Below are positions 35,964-44,283 of a stretch of 64,000 nt of DNA, one piece after another. The stretch's first letter is position 1, and each line of letters opens with the position of its first letter. Where the stretch lies: the NCBI RefSeq assembly GCF_001677885.1, contig NZ_LOCQ01000060.1:248001-312000 (forward strand), written 5' to 3'. The notes under the pieces are model-generated. The model did no database searches. It worked only from the letters and a program-made list of their open reading frames with translations, and was not told where the DNA came from. The translations under genes were made by a program, and so were the position numbers. This stretch comes from Janthinobacterium psychrotolerans (GTDB lineage Bacteria > Pseudomonadota > Gammaproteobacteria > Burkholderiales > Burkholderiaceae_D).

Positions 35964-36944
35964 ATGATTCCAGTACGCCTGATCGCGACCGGCAAGGCCG
36001 TGCCCTCGCAAAGCGTGACGTCCGACAGCCTGGACCGTCAGCTGGGCCATCCGCCCGGCTATACCCTGCGCAAAAGCGGCGTCGTGTCGCGCTTTGTCGC
36101 CGCGCCGGGCGAGTCGCAAAGCCAGCTGGGCGCGGCCGCCCTGCTTGACGCGCTGAAGAACGCCGGCCTGCAGCCGTCCGACGTCGATCTCTTGATCGGC
36201 GCCTGCGGCGTGCCCGAGCAGGCCTTGCCGAACACGGCCTGTTTTATCGCCCTGCACGCGGGCCTGCCGCCCGGCACGCCCGCCTTCGACATCAACGCCA
36301 GTTGCCTGAGCTTTATGGCGGCGCTGCGCGTGGCCGCCTCCATGCTGGCTGATGGCGGCTACCGGCGCATCGCCATCGTCTCGGCCGATCTCGCCTCGCG
36401 CGGCGTCGACTGGAGCGAGCCGGAGTCGTCGATGATCTTCGGCGACGGCGCCGCCGCCGTCATCGTCGAGCGTGGCGACGGCAAGGCCGGCATTGTCGCC
36501 TGCAAGATGGCCACGTATCCGGAAGGGCGGCGCTACTGCGAAATCCGTGGCGGCGGCACCGAGCGCAATCCGCGCAATGGCAGCGAACCCGGCGATTACC
36601 TGTTCCATATGGACGGCAAGGCCGTGTTCCGGCTGGCCGTCAAGGTCATGCCGGCTTTTCTGGACCAGCTGATGGCCGAATCCGGCGCCGGCCTTGATCG
36701 GATCGACGTGGTGGTGCCGCACCAGGCCAGCCCGCTGGGGCTCGCGCATGCCGCGCGCATCCTCGACGTGCCCGATGCTAAAATCATCAAGATCTTCGAG
36801 ACCCATGGCAACCAGGTGGCGGCATCGCTGCCCAGTGCGCTGCACGAAGCGGTGATCACGGGCCGGGCCGTTCCCGGCCAGCGCCTGCTGATGATGGGCA
36901 CGGCCGCCGGGCTGACCATCGGCGGCATGATTCTCGATTTATGA
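35964..36944 (+). CDS. KASIII-like beta-ketoacyl synthase, first gene of a lipid cluster
   Basis: This 326-residue thiolase-fold condensing enzyme carries all three KASIII catalytic residues: Cys114 (DINASCLSFM), His253 (VPHQASPLGL) and Asn283 (THGNQVAAS). SSMIFGDGAAAVIVE and the closing GTAAGLTIGGMIL are family features. The gene set around it is unlike a fatty-acid synthesis locus, so it probably condenses special acyl substrates (two acyl thioesters, as in OleA, or acyl plus malonyl). A NAD-dependent SDR follows 24 nt on, and the next six genes all abut or overlap. I do not claim it is OleA. Confidence 0.85.
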   Translation: MIPVRLIATGKAVPSQSVTSDSLDRQLGHPPGYTLRKSGVVSRFVAAPGESQSQLGAAALLDALKNAGLQPSDVDLLIGACGVPEQALPNTACFIALHAGLPPGTPAFDINASCLSFMAALRVAASMLADGGYRRIAIVSADLASRGVDWSEPESSMIFGDGAAAVIVERGDGKAGIVACKMATYPEGRRYCEIRGGGTERNPRNGSEPGDYLFHMDGKAVFRLAVKVMPAFLDQLMAESGAGLDRIDVVVPHQASPLGLAHAARILDVPDAKIIKIFETHGNQVAASLPSALHEAVITGRAVPGQRLLMMGTAAGLTIGGMILDL

Positions 36945-36968
36945 TTGTCGATTGATGAGGATGGTGCG

Positions 36969-38006
36969 ATGAAGCGGATACTGGTCACGGGGGCGACAGG
37001 CGGCCTGGGGCGCAATGCCGTGCACTTCCTGCTGGCGCAGGGCGTGGACGTGCGCGCCAGCGGCCGCAACCTGGCCGTGGGCCGCGAACTCGAGCGCATG
37101 GGCGCCCAGTTCGTGCCGCTGGACCTGGCGCAAGCCACGCCCCAGCAGGCTGACCAGCTGGTGCGCGGCATGGACGCCGTCTGGCACTGCGCGGCGCTGT
37201 CTTCGCCCTGGGGACTGGAACGCGACTTTATCGCCGCAAACGTCACGGCCACCGGCCAGCTGCTGCGCGCGGCGGCCGCCTCGCATGTCGCGCGCTTCGT
37301 GCACATTTCCACGCCGGCCCTGTATTTCGACTACCGCCACCGCCACGAGGTGCCGGAAACCTTCCGCCCCGATCGCTATGTCAACGCCTACGCCCGCACC
37401 AAGGCGATGGCCGAAAAACTGGTGCAGGAAGCGGCCGACAAGCACCGCCAGATGCTGTGCGTGATCCTGCGCCCGCGCGCCATCTTCGGCCCGCACGACC
37501 AGGTGCTGATTCCGCGCCTGGCGCGCGTGCTGCACGAGCGCGGCGGCAAGCTGCCGCTGCCCAACGGCGGCGCGGCCACCATCGACATCACCTATGTCGA
37601 CAACGTGGTGCACGCGATGTGGCTGGCCACCTTGCACAAGACGCTGGCGTCCGGCACCGCCTTCAATATCACCAACTGCGAACCGGCGCGCCTGTGCGAC
37701 ATTCTGCGCAGCCTGTTTTGCGACCACCTGCGCCAGCCTTTCGAAATCGTCAGCATGCCGTACCGGCTGCTGGCGGCGGTCGCCCGCCTGATGCAGTTCG
37801 GCGCCCGCTTTACACGCCGCGAACCGCCGCTCACGCCCTACAGCATCGGCGCGCTCAGCTTCGACATGACGCTCGATAACGCCAAGGCGCGCAAGGTGCT
37901 CGGCTACCGCCCCATCGTCAGCCTGCAGGACGGCATCGCCCGCACCGCGCAGTGGATGCGCCAGGAAGCGGCCGCGCACAAGATGGCGAAGGAGCGCAAT
38001 GGCTAG
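36969..38006 (+). CDS. extended SDR, 3-beta-HSD/OleD-like reductase
   Basis: This 345-residue NAD(P)-dependent dehydrogenase has the Rossmann start LVTGATGGLGRNA at residues 5-17 and the catalytic Tyr141-x3-Lys145 in NAYARTKAMAE. It resembles 3-beta-hydroxysteroid dehydrogenase/isomerase-like SDRs, the family that includes OleD. It probably reduces the beta-keto product of the upstream KASIII. The ATG at 36969 follows a GATGGTGCG stretch. It overlaps the MBL hydrolase gene by 8 nt. Confidence 0.85.
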   Translation: MKRILVTGATGGLGRNAVHFLLAQGVDVRASGRNLAVGRELERMGAQFVPLDLAQATPQQADQLVRGMDAVWHCAALSSPWGLERDFIAANVTATGQLLRAAAASHVARFVHISTPALYFDYRHRHEVPETFRPDRYVNAYARTKAMAEKLVQEAADKHRQMLCVILRPRAIFGPHDQVLIPRLARVLHERGGKLPLPNGGAATIDITYVDNVVHAMWLATLHKTLASGTAFNITNCEPARLCDILRSLFCDHLRQPFEIVSMPYRLLAAVARLMQFGARFTRREPPLTPYSIGALSFDMTLDNAKARKVLGYRPIVSLQDGIARTAQWMRQEAAAHKMAKERNG

Positions 38007-38841
38007 CATCACCGCCTTTCGCGTCGGTCACTGCACCCACCCCTCCTGCATGGTCCTGAAAGGCAGCGGTTTCGCCAGCCGCTGCTTCCCCTCGCGCGCC
38101 TACCTGATCGAGACGCGCGCCGGCCTGTACCTGTGGGATACCGGTTACGCCGAACACTTCCGCACCGCCACGTCGAAGGGCGTGTATCGCATGTATGCCT
38201 GGGTCACGCCGATCTTTTTCGATGAAAACGAGTCCTTGCCGAGCCAGCTGCGCGCCCACGGCGTCTCGCCCGGCGATATCCATACCCTGCTGCTGTCGCA
38301 CTTCCATGCCGACCATATCGCCGGCATGCGCGACTTTCCGCAGGCGCGGCTGATGGCCTCGAAAACCGGCTGGGACGCCGTGCGCGGCCTGAGCGGCATA
38401 CCGGCGGTGCGCCAGGCCTTCGTGCCCGAGCTGCTGCCCGCTGATATTGCGGATCGCCTGGCGTTCGTCGAAAGCGTGCCCGAAACGGCCTTGCCGGCGG
38501 CCCTGCATCCGTTTACGACGGGACGCGATGTCAGCGGCACCGGCGAGCTCTATATCGTCGAACTGCCCGGCCACGCCATCGGCCACCTGGGCGCATTCGT
38601 GTTGCAGGACGGCGGCTGGACCTTGCTGGCGTCGGACGCGGCCTGGGTGCCGGAAAGCTTCCAGCAGCTGCGCGGCCCGTCCGAGCTGTCCTTCATCATC
38701 CAGCACAAGCGCGCGCCATATTACGAGACCCTGAACCGCCTGCACCAGCTGCACCAGGGCGGCAATGCGCGCATCCGCATCACGCATGAAGACACGGACG
38801 ATTATGCGCCTTTGACTTCGCCCGTGGCGGGCCGGCCTTGA
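37999..38841 (+). CDS. MBL-fold metallohydrolase of the lipid cluster
   Basis: This 280-residue metallo-beta-lactamase-fold enzyme has the metal site SHFHADHIAGM (His101, His103, Asp105, His106), a further His in ELPGHAIGHLG, Asp in LLASDAAWVPES, and a terminal RITHEDTDD. This is the lactonase/thioesterase-like subgroup. In the cluster logic it may hydrolyse a thioester or lactone intermediate. It overlaps the SDR gene by 8 nt and its stop overlaps the TTG start of the next gene. Confidence 0.84.
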   Translation: MASITAFRVGHCTHPSCMVLKGSGFASRCFPSRAYLIETRAGLYLWDTGYAEHFRTATSKGVYRMYAWVTPIFFDENESLPSQLRAHGVSPGDIHTLLLSHFHADHIAGMRDFPQARLMASKTGWDAVRGLSGIPAVRQAFVPELLPADIADRLAFVESVPETALPAALHPFTTGRDVSGTGELYIVELPGHAIGHLGAFVLQDGGWTLLASDAAWVPESFQQLRGPSELSFIIQHKRAPYYETLNRLHQLHQGGNARIRITHEDTDDYAPLTSPVAGRP

Positions 38842-40127
38842 AGCGCATTTTCTGGCTGTTGCTGGCCTACTGGCGCACGCGCCGCCTGCGCTTTGCAAGC
38901 CGCGCGCAGCTGGACGCGTATCAAGCGCGCCAGCTGGCCAGCTTTATCGACACCCTGTGTGCGCGCAGCAGCTACTTTGCGCCGTTCCGCGCGCTGCCGC
39001 TGGCGCAGTGGCCAAGCATGAACAAGGCGCTGATGCTGGAGCATTTCGATGTCATGAACACGGCAGGAGTGACACTGGCGCCGGCGATGGCAGCGGCCAT
39101 GGCGGCCGAGCGCAGCCGCGACTTCACCCCCGCCGTGGGCGACATCACGGTCGGCCTGTCGTCGGGCACCTCGTCGCAGCGCGCCGTATTTACCGTCAGC
39201 CCGCGCGAAAAAGCCCAGTGGGCCGGCGTGATGCTGGCCAAGGCGCTGCCCGACGGCCTGTTTTCCGGCGAACGGGTGGCGCTGTTCCTGCGCGCCAACA
39301 GCAATCTGTACACGGCCGTGCGCTCGCCCTGGCTTACCTTTGCGTTTTACGACCTGTTCCAGCCGTTCGACGCGCTGTGCGCCGAACTGGTGGCCTACAA
39401 GCCATCCGTGATCGTGGCGCCAGCCCAGGTGCTGCGCCAGCTGGCGCTGGGCGTGATCGCGGGGCGATTGGCGCTGGCGCCGAAAAAAGTCATTTCGGTG
39501 GCCGAAGTGCTCGAAGCGCAGGACCGCGCGCTGATCGTGCAGGCGTTTGGCGCCGTGCATGAAATCTACCAGGCCACCGAGGGTTTCCTGGCCAGCACCT
39601 GCGAACACGGCGTGCTGCACCTGAACGAGGAATACGTGCATGTCGAGCCGCAGTGGCTGGACCGGGAGCAGCGCCGCTTCGTGCCCGTGATTACCGACTT
39701 TACCCGTATTACGCAACCCATCGTGCGCTACCGGCTCGACGATATTTTGCTGGCGCGCGCCACGCCTTGCCCGTGTGGCCGGGCCACGCGCGCCATCGAC
39801 GGCATCGAAGGGCGCTGCGACGACATGCTGGTGCTGCCGGCCAGCGTCGAAGGCCAGGCGGTATCGGTCTTTGCCGACGTGCTCACGCGCGCCTTTGCGC
39901 AGGCCCTGCCGGCCGCTTGCGACTATCGCCTGGTGCAGCAGGGAGATACCACCTTGCGGCTGCATGCGGCGCAGGACGATGCCGGCCTGGCCGCCTTGCA
40001 AGCGCATCTGGAAAGCGTGCTGGCGGGGCTGGGCGTGGCGGTCGAACGCCTGCACTGGAGCGTCAGCCGTGAGTTGCCCGCCTTTGATCCCACCATGAAA
40101 CGGCGCCGTATCCGGCGTCTACCTTGA
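38838..40127 (+). CDS. PaaK/F390-synthetase-like adenylate-forming enzyme
   Basis: The protein has 429 residues from a TTG at 38838 that overlaps the preceding TGA; the first ATG would remove about 60 residues. It shows ANL-superfamily motifs: SSGTSSQ (about 108-114), EIYQATEGF (A5-like), IVRYRLDDILL (A7-like) and CGRATRAIDGIEGRCDDM (A8-like). Homologues are annotated coenzyme F390 synthetase-like, although this organism has no F420 context. In this cluster it probably activates a fatty or hydroxy acid as an adenylate or CoA thioester. It overlaps the PAP2 gene by 4 nt. Confidence 0.8.
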   Translation: MKRIFWLLLAYWRTRRLRFASRAQLDAYQARQLASFIDTLCARSSYFAPFRALPLAQWPSMNKALMLEHFDVMNTAGVTLAPAMAAAMAAERSRDFTPAVGDITVGLSSGTSSQRAVFTVSPREKAQWAGVMLAKALPDGLFSGERVALFLRANSNLYTAVRSPWLTFAFYDLFQPFDALCAELVAYKPSVIVAPAQVLRQLALGVIAGRLALAPKKVISVAEVLEAQDRALIVQAFGAVHEIYQATEGFLASTCEHGVLHLNEEYVHVEPQWLDREQRRFVPVITDFTRITQPIVRYRLDDILLARATPCPCGRATRAIDGIEGRCDDMLVLPASVEGQAVSVFADVLTRAFAQALPAACDYRLVQQGDTTLRLHAAQDDAGLAALQAHLESVLAGLGVAVERLHWSVSRELPAFDPTMKRRRIRRLP

Positions 40128-40765
40128 CGATGACATTGATTGTACGTTTGCTGCATCTGCTGGCCGGCTGGGGCAGCGTGGGCCTGGTCTACTTTTCCAG
40201 CGACTGGGTACAGGGGCAGGGCGCGCTTTTGCCTCACATACTGCCCGAGACCATGATCGACCATTCGATCGCCTACAGCGACACGGCCATCTGGCTGTAT
40301 CTGTCGTTCTTTATCCTGATTCCCTACACCTACCTGGTCGCCAGTCCGGCGCGCGTGCGCTGGCTGGCGCGCGCCATGGCCGTCTCGGCCCTGGTCTGCG
40401 GCGTGGTGTTCCTGCTGTATCCGACCACGCTCGCGTATCCGCCGGTCGGTGACGGCATGGGCTGGAGCACGCGGATGCTGCGCATGCTGCAGGCGGTGGA
40501 CTCCACGCAAAACTGCCTGCCCTCGCTGCATGGCGCCTTGACCCTGCTGTGCGCCTGGGCGCTGTTCGAGCGAGACCGGCCGATACGCTCCGCGCTGGCC
40601 GTACTGCTCACGCTGGGCATCTGCTACGCCATCATCGCGCTGCGCCGCCATGTCAGCATCGACCTGGGCGCCGGCCTGCTGGTGGGCCTGGCGGGCGGCG
40701 CGTTGGCGAAAATGCGCGTATCCTCGGCAGATCGCCGTGATATTTTTCCGGAAGCCGCACCATGA
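40124..40765 (+). CDS. PAP2-superfamily phosphatase (PAP2_3-like) of the lipid cluster
   Basis: This 213-residue membrane protein has about six hydrophobic helices. It shows PAP2 motifs in variant form: CLPSLHGALT with His136 (motif 2), and ALRRHVSIDLGAGLLVGL with His176 and Asp180 (motif 3). This spacing resembles the PAP2_3/AUR1-like group that includes inositolphosphorylceramide synthases, so it could remove a lipid phosphate or transfer a phosphorylated head group. It overlaps both neighbours by 4 nt (ATGA type). Confidence 0.78.
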   Translation: MTMTLIVRLLHLLAGWGSVGLVYFSSDWVQGQGALLPHILPETMIDHSIAYSDTAIWLYLSFFILIPYTYLVASPARVRWLARAMAVSALVCGVVFLLYPTTLAYPPVGDGMGWSTRMLRMLQAVDSTQNCLPSLHGALTLLCAWALFERDRPIRSALAVLLTLGICYAIIALRRHVSIDLGAGLLVGLAGGALAKMRVSSADRRDIFPEAAP

Positions 40766-41880
40766 CTCTCAATCCTTTTGCCCTGACCTTCGTGGTCATG
40801 CTCGCCTTCGTGCTGGTCGAACTCTTGATACTCAAATGGGTACGCAAGACACCGGTGCCATGGAAGGACGTGATCTTCAACCTCAATTCAGGCCATATCC
40901 TGATGTGGGTGTTTCGCGGCGTCGAAGTGGCGGCCTTTGCGCTGCTGCTGCGCCATGCCAACCTGCATATCGTCGACCAGTGGCCGGTGGCCGCGCAATG
41001 GCTGTTCGCCTTTGTCGCCTGGGACCTGTGCTTTTACTGGATGCACCGCCTGCACCATAAAATCCCGCTGCTGTGGGCGGTGCACGTGGTGCACCACCAG
41101 GGCGAGCATTTCAACCTGTCGCTGGGCGTGCGCAATTCCTGGTACTCGTCGCTGACCAATTTTCCGTTCATCGCCATCCTGGCCGTGCTGGGCGTGCCGC
41201 TGGAAGTATTCCTGGTCGTCTCGTCGGTCCATTACTCGGTGCAGTTCTACAACCACAATGCGCTGGTCAACAAATCGGGCATTCTCGACAAATTCATGGT
41301 CACGCCGTCGCACCACCGGGTTCACCACGGCACCGACAAGCGCTATATCAACCGCAATTTCGGCGGCACCCTGCTGCTGTGGGATAAATTGTTCGGCAGC
41401 TTCCAGCCCGAACTCGAGGGCGTGGAAATGCGCTATGGGGTAAAAGGCACGACCCCGACCCACAATCCGCTCCTGGCCAGCAATGGCAAATTGTTCAAGT
41501 GGCTGCGCGCGCGCTTTCCGCACTGGCAGTCGCGCGGCGTGTTCCACGTGCCCGAGCTGTATATCGGCGCCGGTGGCGTGATCCTGTTTGGCCTGGTGAT
41601 CTATTACGTCAACCACGAAGCGGCGCTCGTCGCCTGGCAGCAGGTGGCACTGTTTGTGCTGATCTTTACCGGCACCCTGGCGCTGGGTGGGCTGTCGGAC
41701 GCGCGCCGCTGGGGCGCCATTGCCTGGGTCGGCATCTGCCTGGCCACGCCCTTGCTGTTCCTGTTCTGGCAGGGCGCGCGCGACGCCTGGGGCGTGGTGT
41801 TCTTCGGCCTGCTGCTGCTGCACGGCCTCGATGGCGCACGCCGCCTGTGGTGGCCGGCGCAGGAAGGCAGGCGCGCATGA
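40762..41880 (+). CDS. sterol desaturase / fatty acid hydroxylase family membrane oxygenase
   Basis: This 372-residue integral-membrane di-iron enzyme has the His-box set HRLHH (His95-His99), HVVHHQGEHFN, and SHHRVHHG (His184-His189). TM pairs flank the boxes and an extra C-terminal membrane region (about 275-360) has no family motif. The superfamily adds hydroxyl groups or double bonds to sterols, sphingoid bases and fatty acids. In this cluster it likely hydroxylates a long-chain lipid. It overlaps the PAP2 and desaturase genes by 4 nt each. Confidence 0.85.
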   Translation: MTLNPFALTFVVMLAFVLVELLILKWVRKTPVPWKDVIFNLNSGHILMWVFRGVEVAAFALLLRHANLHIVDQWPVAAQWLFAFVAWDLCFYWMHRLHHKIPLLWAVHVVHHQGEHFNLSLGVRNSWYSSLTNFPFIAILAVLGVPLEVFLVVSSVHYSVQFYNHNALVNKSGILDKFMVTPSHHRVHHGTDKRYINRNFGGTLLLWDKLFGSFQPELEGVEMRYGVKGTTPTHNPLLASNGKLFKWLRARFPHWQSRGVFHVPELYIGAGGVILFGLVIYYVNHEAALVAWQQVALFVLIFTGTLALGGLSDARRWGAIAWVGICLATPLLFLFWQGARDAWGVVFFGLLLLHGLDGARRLWWPAQEGRRA

Positions 41881-42992
41881 CGGCGCCGAAGTCCTTGCCC
41901 CAGCTGCGCTTTGCGCCGGCGCGCGATTCGGCCTTCCGGCGCGAACTGCGCGAGCGGGCCGACGCCTACCTGGCGGCGGCGTCCACGCACCGCTTTGCCG
42001 ACTGGCGCATCCATCTCAAGGCGGTCGCCCTTGCTCTCCTCGCGGCCTTGCTGTATCTGGTCGCGCTGCGCGCCGGGACCACCTTCGGCTTTGTCGCCAG
42101 CTATGTCGCCTGCGTGGTCACCGCCATGGTACTGGCCATGAACAGCCTGCACGACGGCGCCCACAGCGCCATGTTCCGCCGCGGCCCGCTGAACCGGCTG
42201 CTCACGCGCCTGGTCAGCCTGCCGGTGGGCGTGGACATGGATTTCTGGACCATCCGCCATGTGCACTTCCATCACACCTATGCCAACGTCGAAGGCTATG
42301 ACCTCGACACGGAGCCGAACCCGTTTTTGCGCCAGACGCCGTTCCAGCGCTGGTCGCCGCAGTACCGCTATCAATACCTGTACTGGCCGGTGATCGCCGC
42401 GCTGTCGCTACCGTACCTGAACTGGTATGGCGACTGGCTGGACCGCTTCGGCAAGACGCCGGTGGCGGCCCACAGCCGCCTGCAGGGCTGGCGCGGCTGG
42501 GCCGTCTTCCTGGGCTGGAAGCTCGGTCACGTGGCGCTGGTGCTGGTGCTGCCGATCTGGTTCATGCAGCATCAAGGCATAGGCTGGGGCACGGTGCTGG
42601 GGGCATACTTGCTGGGGCAGATGATCGCCTCCTGCGTGCTGGTGGCGCTGATCCTCGGCACGCACTGGGCCGAAGTCGATTTTTTCCAGCCCGGCGAAGA
42701 CGGCAGCTTGCCGCACGACTGGTACCAGCACACCTTTTATACCACCTGCGACTGGACGCCGAAGCCGCGCGGCCTGCGCTGGCTCGGCTACTGGCTCGGC
42801 GGCCTGAACCTGCACCTGACGCACCATCTGTTCCCGACCTGGAACCACCGCCACTACCCGGCGCTGGCGCGCATCATCGCCGAACTGGCGCCGCGCCATG
42901 GCCTGACCTACCGCGAGATCGGCTATTTGCAGCTGCACGCCTCGCAGCAGCAGTTCTTGAAAGCCATGGGCCAGCGGCCGGCACCTTTGTAG
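41877..42992 (+). CDS. acyl-lipid fatty acid desaturase of the lipid cluster
   Basis: The protein has 371 residues from the ATG at 41877 (ATGA overlap with the upstream stop). It has the membrane desaturase three-box pattern: HDGAH (His92-His96), HVHFHH (His128-His133) and THHLFP (His316-His317), with four TM helices in two hairpins. This oxidatively inserts double bonds in acyl chains using ferredoxin or cytochrome b5-like electrons. It is the last gene of the tightly coupled run of seven. The next gene, a regulator, starts 80 nt later. Confidence 0.87.
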   Translation: MTAPKSLPQLRFAPARDSAFRRELRERADAYLAAASTHRFADWRIHLKAVALALLAALLYLVALRAGTTFGFVASYVACVVTAMVLAMNSLHDGAHSAMFRRGPLNRLLTRLVSLPVGVDMDFWTIRHVHFHHTYANVEGYDLDTEPNPFLRQTPFQRWSPQYRYQYLYWPVIAALSLPYLNWYGDWLDRFGKTPVAAHSRLQGWRGWAVFLGWKLGHVALVLVLPIWFMQHQGIGWGTVLGAYLLGQMIASCVLVALILGTHWAEVDFFQPGEDGSLPHDWYQHTFYTTCDWTPKPRGLRWLGYWLGGLNLHLTHHLFPTWNHRHYPALARIIAELAPRHGLTYREIGYLQLHASQQQFLKAMGQRPAPL

Positions 42993-43028
42993 CGAATCGC
43001 GCTTGACTCGGCTTCCATTGCGCCTTAC

Positions 43029-43048
43029 ATTTCTGTAACGACAGAAAT
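43029..43048. promoter_or_regulatory. inverted repeat before the GbsR/MarR gene
   Basis: ATTTCTGT (43029-43036) and ACAGAAAT (43041-43048) form a perfect 8-bp inverted repeat around AACG, ending 24 nt before the regulator ATG, in a locally AT-rich patch. This is the expected size for a MarR-type dimer operator, and suggests autoregulation of the regulator-DUF4166-SDR unit. Confidence 0.65.
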
Positions 43049-43072
43049 AAGAGAAATAATGGAGCTGAAGTC

Positions 43073-43642
43073 ATGGAGCTGACCCCGACCACACAGAAAT
43101 ATATCCTGCACTGGGGCGAGATGGGCACGCGCTGGGGCGTCAACCGCACGGTGGCGCAGATCCATGCGCTGTTGTTCCTGGCCAATGAGCCGCTGACGGC
43201 GGAAGATATTGCGGCCAGCCTGAACGTGGCGCGCTCGAACGTCAGCAACAGCCTCAAGGAACTGCAAAGCTGGGGCCTGGCGCGCGTGACCCATGTGATG
43301 GGAGACCGGCGCGACCATTTCGTGGCGCTGCAGGATGTGTGGGAGATCTTCCGCGTCATCATGGAAGAGCGCAAGCGGCGCGAGATCGACCCCACCCTCA
43401 CCGTCTTGCGCGAATGCGCGATCGAAGGCGAGCATGATGCGGCAATTGCTCCGGCGACGTTGGCGCGCATGGGCGAAGTGCTGGCCTTCCTGGAAATGCT
43501 GAGTGCCACCTACAGCGACTACAAGAACCTGCCGCCGGCCACCTTGCAGCGCATGCTGTCCATGGGCGGCAAGGTCGCCAAGTTCTTGAGCCCTGAAGAC
43601 AAAGCCGTCAAATCTGCCAAAGCGAAGAAAGCCAAACCATGA
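43073..43642 (+). CDS. GbsR/MarR-family transcriptional regulator
   Basis: This 189-residue regulator has a winged-helix domain (about 40-100): QIHALLFLANEPLTAEDIAA, then LNVARSNVSNSLKELQSW as the recognition helix, then RVTHVMGDRRDHFV as the wing. The C-terminal region (about 100-165) is helical and ends in a Lys-rich tail (KAKKAKP). GbsR proteins repress osmoprotectant genes in Bacillus, but this branch is common next to lipid genes. Its stop overlaps the DUF4166 start by 4 nt, and an inverted repeat sits just upstream. Confidence 0.85.
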   Translation: MELTPTTQKYILHWGEMGTRWGVNRTVAQIHALLFLANEPLTAEDIAASLNVARSNVSNSLKELQSWGLARVTHVMGDRRDHFVALQDVWEIFRVIMEERKRREIDPTLTVLRECAIEGEHDAAIAPATLARMGEVLAFLEMLSATYSDYKNLPPATLQRMLSMGGKVAKFLSPEDKAVKSAKAKKAKP

Positions 43643-44283
43643 ACGGACCATCCGAAGGAGAGCTGTTCAAGAAGGTGATGGGCGACACCTGGCTGAACCT
43701 GCACCCCGATATCCGCCGCCGCTTCGAAAAAAATCCGGCGTCCGGCCAGCCCTTGTATTACCGCGGCGAACTCAGTGAATTGAGCAGTTCGCGCCTGGGA
43801 AAATTGCTGGGCTGGATCACGCGCCCGTTTATCAACGGCGCCCTGATTCCGCATGACGACTACAATTTTCCGGTCGATATCGAGGTCTATTCGCGCCCCG
43901 GCTGCCCGCATATCTTCAAGCAGCGCACCTATCGCCTGCACGGGCGCAAGCCGATCCGTTTCACGTCCTATATGGCCGAAAGCGAAAAAGGCGAGGTGCT
44001 CGAATACGTCGGCATGGGCCTGGGCATGAAGCTGGTGCTCGATATCCGCGAAGGCAATCTGTACTTCACCAGCGACGGCTATTTCATCGACCTGTTCGGC
44101 TGGCGCATGCCGCTGCACCACCTGCTCACGCCCGGCAAGACCTATCTGTGCCACCGCAACGACAACCCGCAGCAATTCAATATCCGCATCGAGATCCGCC
44201 ACGCCCTGTTCGGCACCACCTTTACCCAGGTCGGCGTATTTCGCGAAGCGGCTGCCCCCGATACCCACAAGGACACACCATGA
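43639..44283 (+). CDS. DUF4166 domain protein
   Basis: This 214-residue soluble protein has no signal peptide. The N-terminal part (LFKKVMGDTWLNLHPDIRRR) is helical and the remainder beta-rich, e.g. YNFPVDIEVYSRPGCPH and GLGMKLVLDIREGNLYF. The domain is recognised but its activity is unknown. It is wedged by 4-nt overlaps between the GbsR gene and a membrane-anchored TIGR01777 SDR, so the three are one translational unit. Confidence 0.78.
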   Translation: MNGPSEGELFKKVMGDTWLNLHPDIRRRFEKNPASGQPLYYRGELSELSSSRLGKLLGWITRPFINGALIPHDDYNFPVDIEVYSRPGCPHIFKQRTYRLHGRKPIRFTSYMAESEKGEVLEYVGMGLGMKLVLDIREGNLYFTSDGYFIDLFGWRMPLHHLLTPGKTYLCHRNDNPQQFNIRIEIRHALFGTTFTQVGVFREAAAPDTHKDTP

